64,000 bases of DNA from Isochrysis galbana (lineage: Eukaryota; Haptophyta; Isochrysidales; Isochrysidaceae), in NCBI GenBank assembly GCA_018136815.1, contig CM030941.1, forward strand, positions 1,673,582 to 1,737,581, in the 5' to 3' direction. Below, one piece after another: positions 20,821 through 31,090 of this stretch (position 1 is the stretch's first letter; each line of letters opens with the position of its first letter). Below the pieces are notes generated by a model. The model was given only the letters and a program-made list of their open reading frames with translations. It ran no database searches and was not told the DNA's origin. The translations under genes were made by a program, and so were the position numbers.

Positions 20821-21687
20821 AACGGCTAGAACGGTGGATATGTTCCTTCGTCAGTAGATTCAGCGTATGCTGTTGGCTGAGTGCGCTTTAATATCTCTCT
20901 TTGTTGATCCGTATGCAGCAAATCTCTTGGTCGGTTGCGACGTTGTTGCCTGATGTTATCCCAGAGCCCGCCATGTACATCAATTATCACGTCGCAGCTC
21001 TGATGGCGAACGCAAGAGTATCAATATGTGGACAGGAGTCGCGAACGCAAATGAGCTCCGGAAACCATAGTGATCGCGCTCGTAACCAAGTAGTGATCGG
21101 CATGTCACTAGTCGTTTATCTTTTATCTTCCCCCGCCGATCCCGATGCCTTCCCTCTTCCCTCCCGGTCGCGTTCTTCTGGGTACGTGCTCCATCCGGGT
21201 GGCTTGTGCGGAGAGTTGTGCTAGGGTGCGCGAAATTCGTGTGCCGTTCATTCGGAGACATCCCCGACTGGGGCGTACCACTATTACGCTCTCTAGCCAG
21301 TACGTACTCTCCTAGAAAAAAAAAAGAGAGGCTGCAACCTCAGGTTTGGTTATTTTTTTTACAAATGCCCCGTGAAATGGATATAAAAATTAAGGACAAT
21401 GCCCTCCCCCCCTCCCCCCTCCCGCCCCCCTCTCCCCCTTCCCCCCCTCCCCCTTCCCCCCCCCCCCCTCGTAACCCCCCCCCCTCTCTTCTTCCCCTCT
21501 CCTCTCGCGCCCATGTCCCTCCTCCGTCCAGTGGACAGTGCACCGGAGCTCGAGGCGGAGTGCGCACTTGCGCTCGCGCGCATGCACCAGGGCCCCTGGT
21601 GCCCATTGAGCGCCATGGGTTGTCTGCACATGCGCACGCCTTCCGTCATCCTGGCAGAAACCCAGCGCTGCTGCTCGTGCAAGTTTG
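20821..21687. other. Intergenic, no gene recognised
   Basis: 3' flank of the oxidoreductase gene, followed by a C/T-rich tract at 21400-21510 with poly-C runs. No coding or RNA signal identified. Confidence 0.5.
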
Positions 21688-22290
21688 TGTCGTATTCCAT
21701 ACGATGACAGACTTTTACTTATAACCTGTGGGTTATTTTAAGCCTCAAGGTCTCGTCGATTGGTATACCGCCTCTTCTCTTACTTTCTCTCGATGTCATC
21801 AAATGTTCCATGGAACTATCGTTAAAACGATAGGGTCATGGAGCGCGCCACGCTCCCCTCCCCTCTCTCCGCCCACCCCACCGCGCTGGCCGACCAGGAT
21901 ATGCTGAACGCCGCGCAGCCGCAGCAGCCACCACCCAGGGCCACGCCAACCCAGGTACCCGCGAGCCGCAACCTGATCCAAGCCCGCAGCACCACAAGGA
22001 CTGAACACATTCCAACATCACACAGCTCCCCAGCACAACCCTGCCAGCATCTTTTTTTTTTCATCAAATGTTCCATGACTGTCTTTCGTCTTCTCTCGTC
22101 CATCGGTTGTAGCTCCCCAGCGAGGTCTGCCCTCGTTGTGCCGACCCCTCTGTCGCATGTCTGCGTGTTGCTGAGTCACCCTGGTGCCGACGCCTGGCCG
22201 TCCGTCCAGGTGTGGTTAGTTTTCGCCCTGTTTGGTTTAGTTTGTGTGGTTCTGTGCCCCAGGGGATTTTTTGAGTCCTTGCGTTGTAGT
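21688..22290 (+). repeat. LTR-like repeat R2, copy interrupted by an insertion
   Basis: The blocks 21688-21812 and 22061-22290 match 9172-9512 continuously once the intervening 248 bp (plus one duplicate of 17 bp) is set aside. It has the same foldback start, TGTCGTAT-TCC-ATACGA. Confidence 0.8.
21796..22077 (+). mobile_element. Hairpin-headed element E3 (subfamily C) with target duplication
   Basis: A 248-bp insertion (21813-22060) is flanked by the 17-bp direct repeat TCATCAAATGTTCCATG (21796-21812 and 22061-22077). The empty target exists at ~9282. The insert starts GAA, then the perfect stem-loop CTATCGTT-AA-AACGATAG, then GGGTCATGGAGCGCGCC, and ends in nine T. The duplication length fits target-primed insertion of a non-LTR retroelement or its derivative. 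No coding frame of note. Confidence 0.85.
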
Positions 22291-22890
22291 CTATGCGCAC
22301 GCACGGCGCCCCCGCGGGGTGGCCGATGCACATCGCGCCGTGCCCATAGTTACAAGTAATCACAATCGAAAAGCGCCGACACGGCGCCCTCCGGGGGGAC
22401 ACGCGTCGCGGGAAGCAGGGAATGTTACGCTAGTCTACATTTAATTTTAAAATAACGCTATGTGTACAACTGTGGACATTCGATCGCTCAATTCGACTCA
22501 TGTCCCACATTTGACGGAACGACACCTTAGTAGGGGGTACGTACGCAGAGGGAACAGGTTGACATACGCACGTACGGCGTCTCCGCGGGGGGACCGATGC
22601 ACATCGCGCCGTGCCCATGCACGGCGTGCACCGATGTGACTGCAAGTAATCACAGGTGCCGTGAGAAATATCTCTTAAAATATGTGTTTATGTAGTTGTC
22701 AGTCTTAGTTGAAACGCAGGGGAAAAGCGCCGACACGGCGTCCCCCCCCTTGGGGGGGGGGACATGCGCCGCGGGGAAAAAAGTTGTTATGCGACGCCTA
22801 GCTAGGTGTTTCGTGACGGGTTTTACAACTGTGGACCTTCGATCGCTCAATTCAACTGATGTCCCACAATTGACGGAACGACACCTCCCT
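22290..22890 (-). repeat. Repeat R4, two tandem copies
   Basis: Two successive units each carry a block with CCGATGCACATCGCGCCGTG, then GCGCCGACACGGCG, then the core 22466-22528 or 22824-22886. On the minus strand the core starts AGGTGTCGTTCCGTCAA and includes TTGAGCGATCGAA. Further cores lie at 33682-33744 and 57162-57230. The TGTCG start is shared with the R1-R3 repeats. Confidence 0.7.
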
Positions 22891-22916
22891 AACCGCAACA
22901 CGCCCAGCCCAACCAC

Positions 22917-23075
22917 CCCGCAACCTGGGCCCCTAAGTAGAGCACGAGGGGAGTTGCCGCAAGGCGGGAAGAGAGGGAAAGGAAGGGAAATGGGCGTGGC
23001 TACAGACAGTAGTTGTCTCCATAGTCCATCCATAGCCACGCGCGAGGCGAGAATATTAAAGAGGTTTGTTTTTCC
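22917..23075 (+). repeat. Dispersed repeat R5, copy 1
   Basis: It contains CAACCTGGGCCCCTAAGTAG, GGGGAGTTGCCGCAAGGCGG and, at the end, CCACGCGCGAGGCGAGAATA. Related sequence occurs at 54672-54770, 57030-57062 and, inverted, 63620-63750. Confidence 0.65.
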
Positions 23076-24435
23076 TCTCTTCCGCCACGCGTTCTATCTG
23101 CTTAGAGCGTGTCTCCCCCACACCCCGTTCCTCCCCTCTCCTCCAGCCCCGCGTCCCCGCGTGCACAGCCCACAGCCGAGATCCCTTCCTTCCCTTTCTT
23201 TAATGGCCTTCTCGGCGTTCCCTTGTCTCCTTTGCTAGAGAGGGTCGGAGGGTTCCGCGTTCGCCGCTCCCCCCGCTACTCCTACTTCAGCTCCCGCCCC
23301 CTTCCCCGTTCCATTAGTTTTCCCCTCTTTTCCTAGGTTTTCCCGGGTGTATTCCCCCTGCCGTTTCCTGTGTTGTTCTCTGTGTCTTCTGCTTCCCGCG
23401 ACATCGCCAGGACGCCCCCTGTCTGTGTCACCCCCTCTGTCCCCGTACCGCTCTCCCTCGTCATGCCGGCTCACGGTTCGCCGGTACCGGCCCGCGTGCT
23501 CCCTTCCCGTGTCGCGTCCGGTCGCTCCTCCCGCCCCTCTCGCCCCATGCATCATACATCCCATGTTACAGACCCACAACCACAGCCTCGCACAGATCCA
23601 CCTCACCAACACCACAAGTCACAAGCGCCCTGAGACCGGAGGCACACCTGCGGCTGCCTAACCCTATGCCCAACGCGTGCATTGTACTGTCGACGGAATG
23701 CAACCTTGTGGGGGGTAAAGGCGGGCCTTCATTCCCAAATGCGCGCCCGCCCGTCATCAATGACATGCCAGGTCGGTGGCACCTTCTTGCATGTCCACAC
23801 TAAGCATTACTCCCAGCAAGACACATGGGACCGTTGTGCCCGCGTGCGCGACCCAAACACGGCCGGCCGCTTTGTCCTTAGCCGCACGGGCGGGGCGGGC
23901 CCTGCCCTGGCGAGAGGGTCGGTGAGCCCTCCGCCCTCTCCGCACTCCCTCGAGAAACTCGGCGGCACGCCCGTTCGCTGGTGACAGAACCGACACACGC
24001 CACTACCTTCGGCGCAAACAGCAGCTGTTTGTACGCACTACGTTTTGCTGAGAGTGAGTTGTAGTGTGGAGCTGAGCCTTCTCCGTTCACGCTGGGAGCT
24101 GCTTGTCTATCTCCTCAGCCGACGCCTCCACCTGACTCTCTTGCTCCTCTTCGATCCGTTCGTGTGCTGCCGTAGGTGAGGGATAGAGAGGCTCTTGCAG
24201 ATGTAGAATTTGTCATCTTCAGCTCAGAAGTGACAAGTGGCGATAGTGATGTGCGAGAGGACTAGCTGACTGTTCCTCAGATCTTTCGAGATATCAGCTG
24301 CTACTCTTGTGCGAAAGGGATGGTCACCGTGCGAGGCGGCACGTGAACACCTCAAAACATAGGCGACAGCAGGATGTCCAGAGCTCCTCCCCTTGAGCGT
24401 GGACGTGCCACATAAAAGACCACCGTGGACTTCCT
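23076..24435. other. Intergenic, no gene recognised
   Basis: C/T-rich DNA from 23100 to 23570, then mixed sequence. No frame has a recognisable domain. The last ~200 bp are probably the 3' flank of the TFIIF gene. Confidence 0.5.
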
Positions 24436-25179
24436 TCACGCAGCACCCTGCCCACCAAATTGTGCCTTTAGCTCGTACTCTTGTTTGTGAGCACCAAACT
24501 TGATACGATCGCAGAGCTCGTCTAGGATGGGGCCAAGCTCATTTGGCTTCTGTCCCAGGGCATTTGCCAAGTCTGTCTTGTGCCAGTAACGCTTAGCCTC
24601 AAACTTCTCAAAGACCAAGTCTCGAAGTTCCTCCTTAGTGAGCCTCTTCACCATCTTCGCCTCGTTCGCCCGACGTTCCGCCCGATCCTCCTTTCGTTTT
24701 TTCACATCCCGCGCCTGCCTATTGAGCTCCCCTTGCTTCTGCAAGCGATGCGTTACCCCGCCTAGCTCTAGCTCCTCCGGGTGCGAGATGGCCTGAAGCT
24801 CTGGGCGCACCGCCGCGTTCTCCTGCCTGCCGCGCACTAAGTTCTTGTAGTTGACATTGAGCTGCGTCGCGTTGAGGTCGCCCTTAGCCTGGATCTTACC
24901 CTCCAACCGCAGTTCATCGCTCTGTGAGTCCGCCTGCGGCGGCACGAACGAGTACATCTCGCCGGGAGGGTCGTGGAGCTTCATCGCGTACTCCACTGGC
25001 CCCACCTCGCTGCTGACTGTGAGCTTGTACGACTGGCCGGAAGACGATCCAGCGGCGGGCTCTTCGAAGGGCTGTAGCGTACCCAGGGAGGCGCCCGGGC
25101 CCTGCTTCTTCCACGTCTCCATCAAGTGCTTGGGCACCTTGACCAGCCAGAGCTGGCTCGGCGGCAGCTTGCTCGCCAT
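24436..25179 (-). CDS. GTF2F2: Transcription initiation factor IIF subunit beta (RAP30)
   Basis: TFIIF beta pairs with TFIIF alpha and RNA polymerase II in the nucleus during promoter binding and escape. The 247-residue product has the expected length (about 250). The N-terminus carries LWLVKVPKHLMETWKK at ~10-25, typical of the dimerisation barrel. The middle has NYKNLVRGRQENAAV and a charged linker with KKRKEDRAERR. The C-terminal winged helix at ~170-240 reads LRDLVFEKFEAKRYWHKTDL, NALGQKPNELGPILDELC and KQEYELK. The start is the ATG at 25179, reading MASKLPPSQLWL; an in-frame GTG just upstream is unnecessary. A single exon, with no sign of decay. Confidence 0.93.
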   Translation of the reverse strand: MASKLPPSQLWLVKVPKHLMETWKKQGPGASLGTLQPFEEPAAGSSSGQSYKLTVSSEVGPVEYAMKLHDPPGEMYSFVPPQADSQSDELRLEGKIQAKGDLNATQLNVNYKNLVRGRQENAAVRPELQAISHPEELELGGVTHRLQKQGELNRQARDVKKRKEDRAERRANEAKMVKRLTKEELRDLVFEKFEAKRYWHKTDLANALGQKPNELGPILDELCDRIKFGAHKQEYELKAQFGGQGAA

Positions 25180-26072
25180 CACGGAAGAGAAGCGAGGGCG
25201 GCAGCTTAGATCTTAGATTTGTAAAAACTCCCACTCGAAAGAGTGGTTGTGCCACCTGCCATGTACTTCATGTGTGTGGCTTCGTGGCTTCCCGTCTTCC
25301 CGTCCTGCATCTTCCATAACGGCCCTCCCTTGGCCCCTGGAGTTTTTTTTTGGGCATCGCGCCACGGTCAAAAATGCAGCCCTGCCCTTATTGATAGCTA
25401 AAAAGCCCTTGTTTGACCGCTTGACCGCCCTAGTAGCTAGTAGGGCGCCCTAGGTTTCCACTGCTCACCCTCACCCGTCACCCGTCACCCGGGTAACGGT
25501 TAGTAACGGGTAACTTGCAACTTGTAACTTGTGGCTTGTGGCGAGTTGCGAGTGCTCAACGGGAACGGGAGCTTGCGTGGGGGAAGGAAAAGAGAAAGAG
25601 ATACAATTCTTTTGTATCTGGGGCAGCAACACACTTCAAGGACAAAAGGGTACGGGAAAGTGCGCCGCAGGTTGTCGTCGCGGTTGGTACTGGTACTGGT
25701 ACCACGCTAGACGAAAAGTGCGCAGGAGTACTGAGTATTGCTAATACTGAATTCTCATCAATTATTTGATTATAGTAATTATTACCGCCATCAATGATTT
25801 GCCAGAGCAGAATGGAGCGCAGCATGCCGTAAATACGACCGAAGCCTCTAGCTCTATCAGCGTCTTCATACGGCACCAAGTGACCGAGGAGTGCCCAGAA
25901 TCTTCAGATGTTTTTTTTTAGTTCCTCAGCTTTGGGTACTCCGCTCCACAAGCACGATGGTAGCAGCAATGAAAGGACGTTTGTGCTTTACAGCGGCCAT
26001 GGCAGACTTGCACGATACAGCAACATCGACCCGCCATGACAAAAAGATAGATGCAGGCTACTCTGCAGTGAT
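25180..26072. other. Intergenic between TFIIF beta and eIF3m genes
   Basis: Contains repeat M1 (25345-25432), a run of short TAACTTG/TAACGGG repeats at 25480-25540 and a GGTACTG triplet repeat near 25686. The GCCCAGAATCTTCAGAT motif at 25894 is also found at 10273 and, in shortened form, at 10300. No gene is visible. Confidence 0.5.
25345..25432 (-). repeat. MITE-like dispersed repeat M1, copy 3
   Basis: Inverse of 42224-42320: GGGCATCGCGCCACGGTCAA on one side and AGCCCTTGTTTGACCGC on the other, giving the GGTCAAA/TTTGACC inverted pair. Confidence 0.65.
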
Positions 26073-27320
26073 TCACGCCGATGCCTTGGATTCAAGCACC
26101 ACTTTCAACAAGCCCTGCACGGATGTGCCCCACTGCTCAAGAGAGGTGCGCAAGCGCCCAAATTGCTCCTTTCCAAACTCGCGCTCCAAGCAGCTCGAGA
26201 CAACGATGGCCGAGCGTACCTGATCCATCTTGGCGGTGATCAAACCCGCAGAGATGGCCTCAACCACCCAATGCTCAACCTGGTCCACGTCCACTTTGAG
26301 CGCTTCCGCTACGGCAGCATATGTGAGCTCTTTGTTAACGACGCACAACGAAGTGAGCGAGAGCAGGCGCATTTTTCGTTCACAGGCGGCATGCTCAAGG
26401 TCTTGCTCCTTCATGAAGGCCTGAGTGCTTGTCTCGGCGTAGAAGTCCAAGTATGAGCTGTACATCTCGCGCGCAAAGATGTTGAGCATCCGCGAAAGCG
26501 GCGCATACTGCTTGTGCGAGGCGAGCGCGGCGACTATCGGTAGCTGCACCAGCTTGTCGCACGTCGGCAGATCGGGTGAACGAAGTATGACGACGGCCGC
26601 CTTCACAAGCCGATCCCGCAACTTGGTGTCAGATGTCAGATCTTTAGGATCATGAAGCGGCAAGTACTTCATTGCGTGCTCATATGTCGCGATGGCGTCA
26701 TCGACGTGAGCATCGAAGACAATACCCCAGAGCTCCTTCTTTTGGGTCTCCGACAGCTTCCACGCCTCGATCCACCCCTCCACCGTCGCGATGCGCTTGG
26801 ACGAGCCCCCAAGAAGGTCATTCAGACAACCAGCGCGCGCGCAGAACGAGAGAAGGAGCGTAAGGAGCGGGAAGCGCAGCTCAGCAAAGTCATGTTGATT
26901 GACGACGCCGAACATCTCCAGCAGCACTTTCCGGCGGAGGAGCGGGCGCTGGTCCGCCGACGATGCCAACTCACCGGCCAGCCGCATCAGCGAACCCTCT
27001 AGCACCTCCCACTTCAGGAGGAGCTGCAGGAGAACGGTGTACGCTACCTCAACCTCCCCCTCCGGCGCCGAGCCCAGACGCTCATTGAGAGCAGTGCAGA
27101 GGCGCTCACTGAGCTCCTTGAAGTCTCCCTTCGCCTCCATCGCGACACACTCCATCTCGTATTTAGATGACTCCACCTCGTGTGCCGACGTGGGCGCGGG
27201 CGCAACCTCACCCCTCTCGGCATGCTTGGCCGCTGACGGCGCGTCAGGTGGCGCAATCCAGCGTGCGAGGCCGCCAACAAAGGAGAGCTGCTCGTTGGTC
27301 GCAAAGACGACCTGCGACAT
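26073..27320 (-). CDS. EIF3M: Translation initiation factor eIF3 subunit M
   Basis: eIF3m is a PCI-domain subunit of the eIF3 complex that organises the 40S ribosomal subunit in the cytoplasm. The 415-residue frame starts at MSQVVFATNEQLSFVGGLAR. The first half is helical repeats (for example LLQLLLKWEVLEGSLMRLAG and RFPLLTLLLSFCARAGCLND). A PCI/winged-helix segment at ~300-395 reads MRLLSLTSLCVVNKELTYAA, AEALKVDVDQVEHWVVEAIS and AGLITAKMDQVRSAIVVSSC; the phrase AGLITAKMDQV is characteristic of eIF3m. A short C-terminal tail follows with the family's WGTSVQGLL ending. Length and motif order match animal and plant eIF3m. The coding strand is pyrimidine-rich immediately upstream (27347-27540). 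No intron is needed. Confidence 0.92.
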   Translation of the reverse strand: MSQVVFATNEQLSFVGGLARWIAPPDAPSAAKHAERGEVAPAPTSAHEVESSKYEMECVAMEAKGDFKELSERLCTALNERLGSAPEGEVEVAYTVLLQLLLKWEVLEGSLMRLAGELASSADQRPLLRRKVLLEMFGVVNQHDFAELRFPLLTLLLSFCARAGCLNDLLGGSSKRIATVEGWIEAWKLSETQKKELWGIVFDAHVDDAIATYEHAMKYLPLHDPKDLTSDTKLRDRLVKAAVVILRSPDLPTCDKLVQLPIVAALASHKQYAPLSRMLNIFAREMYSSYLDFYAETSTQAFMKEQDLEHAACERKMRLLSLTSLCVVNKELTYAAVAEALKVDVDQVEHWVVEAISAGLITAKMDQVRSAIVVSSCLEREFGKEQFGRLRTSLEQWGTSVQGLLKVVLESKASA

Positions 27321-27933
27321 GGTGTATGCTGCTACGCTAAATTAGGGTGGGGGGGAGTGGGAAAGAAGGGTTGAAAGGGAGAGAGGTCCGAGGTGAAGCG
27401 GGGGGAGAGCGGCAGGAGGTACAGGCTGCAGAGGGGAGAGACGCAGAGTGCGGCGAGGGGGAGGGGGAGAGGCGAGGCGGGGGGGAGGGGGGCGGAAGGG
27501 GGGAAGGGGAGCGCGGGGACGTGCCGCGGAGGAGCTGGGTTTTGTTGTTGTTGAAGTTGGAGGCCGGGGATGTGTTGTAGGAGTACTCTAGAGTAGAGTA
27601 GCTATATCTACGTATCTACTCTAGAGTAGAGTAGTCTCTACTTGTAGAAGTAGAAGTAAAGTAGAACTGTTGGGGTTGGCAAACGCCAGACTTTTGAGAA
27701 TTTCTGGTAAAATTTGGGGTTCGGCTCACATCAAAAAAATGATCGAAATTTGGGGGGCACAGGCACGGGTGCCCTCCCCCCTCCCCCCCCGCCCGACTGA
27801 CGGATTGAGTAGCCCGGTCACCCGGTCACTCACTCATTTTAACCACTATTTCCCACCTCCCCTGGGTGTCCAAGGATTCCTTAGGCCCCCCCCCTACCTG
27901 CCCCGGCAACTCCCTCCCCCCTCCGAACGACCC
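27321..27933. other. Intergenic, purine-rich then element-derived
   Basis: 27347-27520 is GGGA-rich. At 27580-27660 there are CTACTCTAGAGTAGAGTAG palindromic repeats. At 27668-27760 GAATTT/AAATTTGGGG motifs recur. From 27815 the sequence matches the inverted stretch ending near 30975, the left part of a gypsy-derived segment. Confidence 0.5.
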
Positions 27934-29129
27934 CCTCCCGCTAGGGGTAGGCCAAGATATCCGGATATATCTCTTGGATATTTGGGCGGATTTTTTGGCA
28001 TTTGGATATTTGGTGGATATTTGGGCATGGTCTGCGCCCCAACCCCAAAAACAAAACACTTTGTGGGCGCGAGGCGCGGGGGGGACGGGGAGGGAGCGGA
28101 AGGAGGGGGGGGGGCTCGGGGGCTCGGGGGGCGGCAAACAGACAGTAAGAGGGGATACCGATAGATACGTAATAAAATGAGCTGTTCCTATAATAAAGAC
28201 GTCTATCTCATCCCGAACGGAGCCTTGCCTGGTCTGTCATGAGAGGTGTGGCAGTCCCCCTGCCCCTGCCCTGGGCGTCCCCCTCCCCCTCCCCCCTCCC
28301 CCTCCCTCTGGCGCGCTCGCAGCCCCCCTCTGCCGTCTCCTCCCGCCTCCCGCTCCCCCTCCCTCTCCGCTCGCTCCCGCGCTCGCTCCCCGCTCCTTCT
28401 CACATCATTGCGCGCCTTCCCGCCAGCCGCCATCGCGCATCGCGCCAATGCCCAATGCCCAAGGGGTGCACCAACTTGCAGACTTACCTTGCTTTGCCCA
28501 TCTCCCGGGCGTCACACATCTGCTTCAGAGTGAGCTTTCAGACTACGTTGTGGCATGCAGGGGTACTCAATTTGACCATAGGGACGTCAAATCATTCACG
28601 TCAGATGTGTTAGCTTGGTGGGCCGCCAATTGTACGAAGTTCCCTACATGGGCCATTGCAGCAAGGATTGCATTTTCTCTCAGCCCTAATTCTGCATCGT
28701 GTGAACGTGTCTTCTCATTGCTCCAATGTGTGTTTGGTCCCGATCGTGCTAAATCTTTGGCAGATCAGATTGAGGCCTCCATCATGTTGCGATTCAATAG
28801 CAACCAGCGTAACCGCACGTCAATGTGATTGTGTTTGTAGTCAAATAATATATTGCCTCATCACATCTCAAGATCAAGACATGTATTGTATTGCTAGTAG
28901 GTTAGGAATAAGGATAAGCAGGAGAGCTGTGAGCAAAGAGCACAGAGCCAGAAGAGCTTTTTTTTACGCAACGGCGTGCATGCGCGTATGGCGTATGGCG
29001 ATGCGGATATATGGATATCTCCGGATATTTCTTGGATATTTGGGCCGATTTTCTGGATATATGGGAGATATTTCCAATGGATATTTGGGTGAAAAATTGT
29101 GGATATTTTGGCCTACCCCTACCTCCCGC
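27934..29129. mobile_element. hAT transposon hAT-1 with TIRs and 8-bp target duplication
   Basis: The element spans 27942-29121 (1180 bp). Its ends are inverted repeats starting TAGGGGTAGGCCAA, about 21 bp with one difference. The flanking 8-bp direct repeats are CCTCCCGC (27934-27941 and 29122-29129). GGATATTTGGGC-type motifs cluster inside both ends (27958-28030 and 28995-29110), as hAT elements have subterminal repeats. The inside keeps only the transposase C-terminal part, so it is a non-autonomous derivative. It sits in a gypsy-derived segment whose uninterrupted relative lies inverted at 30645-30975. Confidence 0.92.
28448..28828 (+). pseudogene. hAT transposase C-terminal dimerisation domain, partial
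   Basis: The 126-residue frame contains FTSDVLAWWAANCTKFPTWA, then IAFSLSPNSASCERVFSLL and IEASIMLRFNSNQRNR. These are the WW, FP, SPNSASCERVFS and final E-ML-N elements of the hAT dimerisation domain (Dimer_Tnp_hAT). The catalytic DDE part, BED finger and N-terminus are absent. It lies within hAT-1, on its plus orientation, and ends 290 bp before the right end. The first ~30 residues may not be original coding sequence. Confidence 0.85.
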
Positions 29130-29143
29130 CCCACGAAGGGCGA

Positions 29144-31090
29144 TGGCTTCGTTGAGGGACCCCCTTCCCTTCGTCCCCCGCGCGTGGCGGTCTGCTATTT
29201 TGGGAGATTCAGGCGGGCGCTCACGGGAGGGAATCGGAATGGTGAATGTGGGGCGCATCACTATTAGAAACGCGGAGCTTCCACGACGTCCGATCGCGCG
29301 CGATCGGCCGAAGAATGGCCTGGAGGTGGTGGCCATGCAGAGCCTAGAGCTCTCGCGAGCAGGGTGGGAGGGTGGGGGGTCAAGGGTAGGTGTAGGTAGC
29401 ACGCTGGTGCTCAAGTTGCTCAAGGGTCGCACACACTCGTATTGACCCATCCTGGCCCTTCGCACCGCAGGAATGCCTCGATTCGATCCGGCCCGACGCC
29501 CAGGGCCACGGCCCCATTGACGTCGACAAGCGCTCGCTCGGACGCCTGGAGGTACAACTCCTCAAGTGCCCGTGCGGCGCGGCGGGCCGGTCGCGACCGG
29601 GCCATTCAGGACCTGCCTTGAGCCCCTCAAAGCCTCCTGGCCCGGCCCCACACGCTCGCGCCAACTCTTGATCCGAAATCTGGAGTGCTGGTGTGTGGCT
29701 GTCAGAGCATGGCTGATCTCACTCTTGGAGATTGCCTGCGAGGGCGCGCCGGCAGCTAGCGCGGAATGCGGTTCTTGCGGGGAGCTCATGGAGCTTTCCT
29801 CGGGGTTGACTACGGGCATGGTGATTGACGCACGACGCATGATCGAAAGAATATCGCAATAGACGACGTCGAAAGGATAGGATCCGATGGAAAGACCGGA
29901 TGGATGGGTGAGCGGTCGCGGCAACGGTTTGCCAAGAGTGCACTCATGGCACTCTCGAACGTATTCCGATACAGAGGCGGACATGCCAGGCCAGTACACT
30001 CGAGTACGAAGTAGGGTAGACATCCTTGTCGCACCTGGGTGACCAAGGTGGTCATGGTAGGCGCGGAGGTACGTGTCACGAAGGGACTCCGGAATATATA
30101 AACGAAGAGGAGCCTCTTCCGCTTCCGACGAACGGTAGTAGAGTAGGCCATCGCGAACAAGGCTAGGGCTGACCATTAACAGGCAAGTTTTTTGGAAACC
30201 CATTAGTAGTTTTTCGTTTTTCAAGGCCAGTACATTAACAGGTTGAGTTTTTCTCTGGGTGTTAACAGGTAGTTTTAGGGGTGTTAATACCCAGTTAGTG
30301 GCCATTAACAGGTTAAACCCATTACAAGCTGTTACCCCAACGTTGGAATACATGTTGGGGGCGGCTGTTGGGGGGGCTTCCCTTCCCCCCTCCCCTCCCC
30401 TCCCCCGCCCCCGACGCCGGGAGCCGTACCCCCCCCCCTTGCCCCCCCCCCCCCCCCCGACGGCCTGAACTTCTGGCAGCGCTCGCCAGCGCTCGCCAGC
30501 GTCCCAGGGGCCGGCCTCATGGAGGTCGGGCCGTGTCGAATTATCGTATGCCTGCGGCGCGATGGGCGGGGATATGTCACTACCGGACTGTGCGACCCTC
30601 GAGATCGAGCGTGCGACCCACCAGGGACCTCCCACATCCCTCGCGAGGCGCTTGAGCTTGGGCTCCTCACCAGCTGGCAGCCATTGCGAGGCCGACAGCC
30701 GGCGATCGGCCGACGCGGAACCTCCGCGTTTCTTATGGGGATTCGCCCGACATTCACTGCTTTGATTCCCTCACGCGCGCAATCCTCCCATTCTCCCAAA
30801 ATAGACCTCCATGGGCCGGACAAGGCGGGGGAGTCACTCACCGACGCCATGGATTTTCGTGGGGTAGAGGGGGTTCGCGGGGGGGGGGGGGGGAGGGGGG
30901 CAGGTAAGGGGGGTCCCTGGGGAATCCTTGGACACCCAGGAGGGATGGAAAATAGTTGTTAAAAAGCGTGAGTGACCGGCCTAGCATCACTCTCCTCGAG
31001 ATGGGAGATGGAGAGGATCGTGATCGGACTCGAGAGCAACTAAGCGGGATAAGCCGTCGGCGTCCCAGTGAGTGACTCCAGGTTTGTGGC
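29144..31090. mobile_element. Ty3/gypsy pol remnants, two inverted copies of one segment
   Basis: Fossil LTR-retrotransposon debris. On the minus strand there is the end of an RNase H domain (30990-31090), a linker segment (30645-30850) and an integrase zinc-binding region (about 29830-30180) with the H-H-C-C pattern around HDHLGHPGAT and CHEC. A second linker copy lies on the plus strand at 29144-29400 and continues left of hAT-1 at 27815-27933. The two linker copies are clearly diverged, which suggests age. The element is broken with several interruptions, including GC-rich filler at 30350-30480. Confidence 0.75.
30175..30345. repeat. TTAACAGG motif cluster
   Basis: TTAACAGG occurs at about 30177, 30236, 30260 and 30304, with further GTTAATACC and TTTAG variants between them. 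The spacing is similar to subterminal motif clusters of the hAT elements here. No terminal repeat or target duplication was found. Confidence 0.4.

Noticed and set aside
22290-22890. CRISPR-like array
   Set aside because: Only two long, diverged units without uniform spacers; it is a eukaryotic dispersed repeat in tandem.
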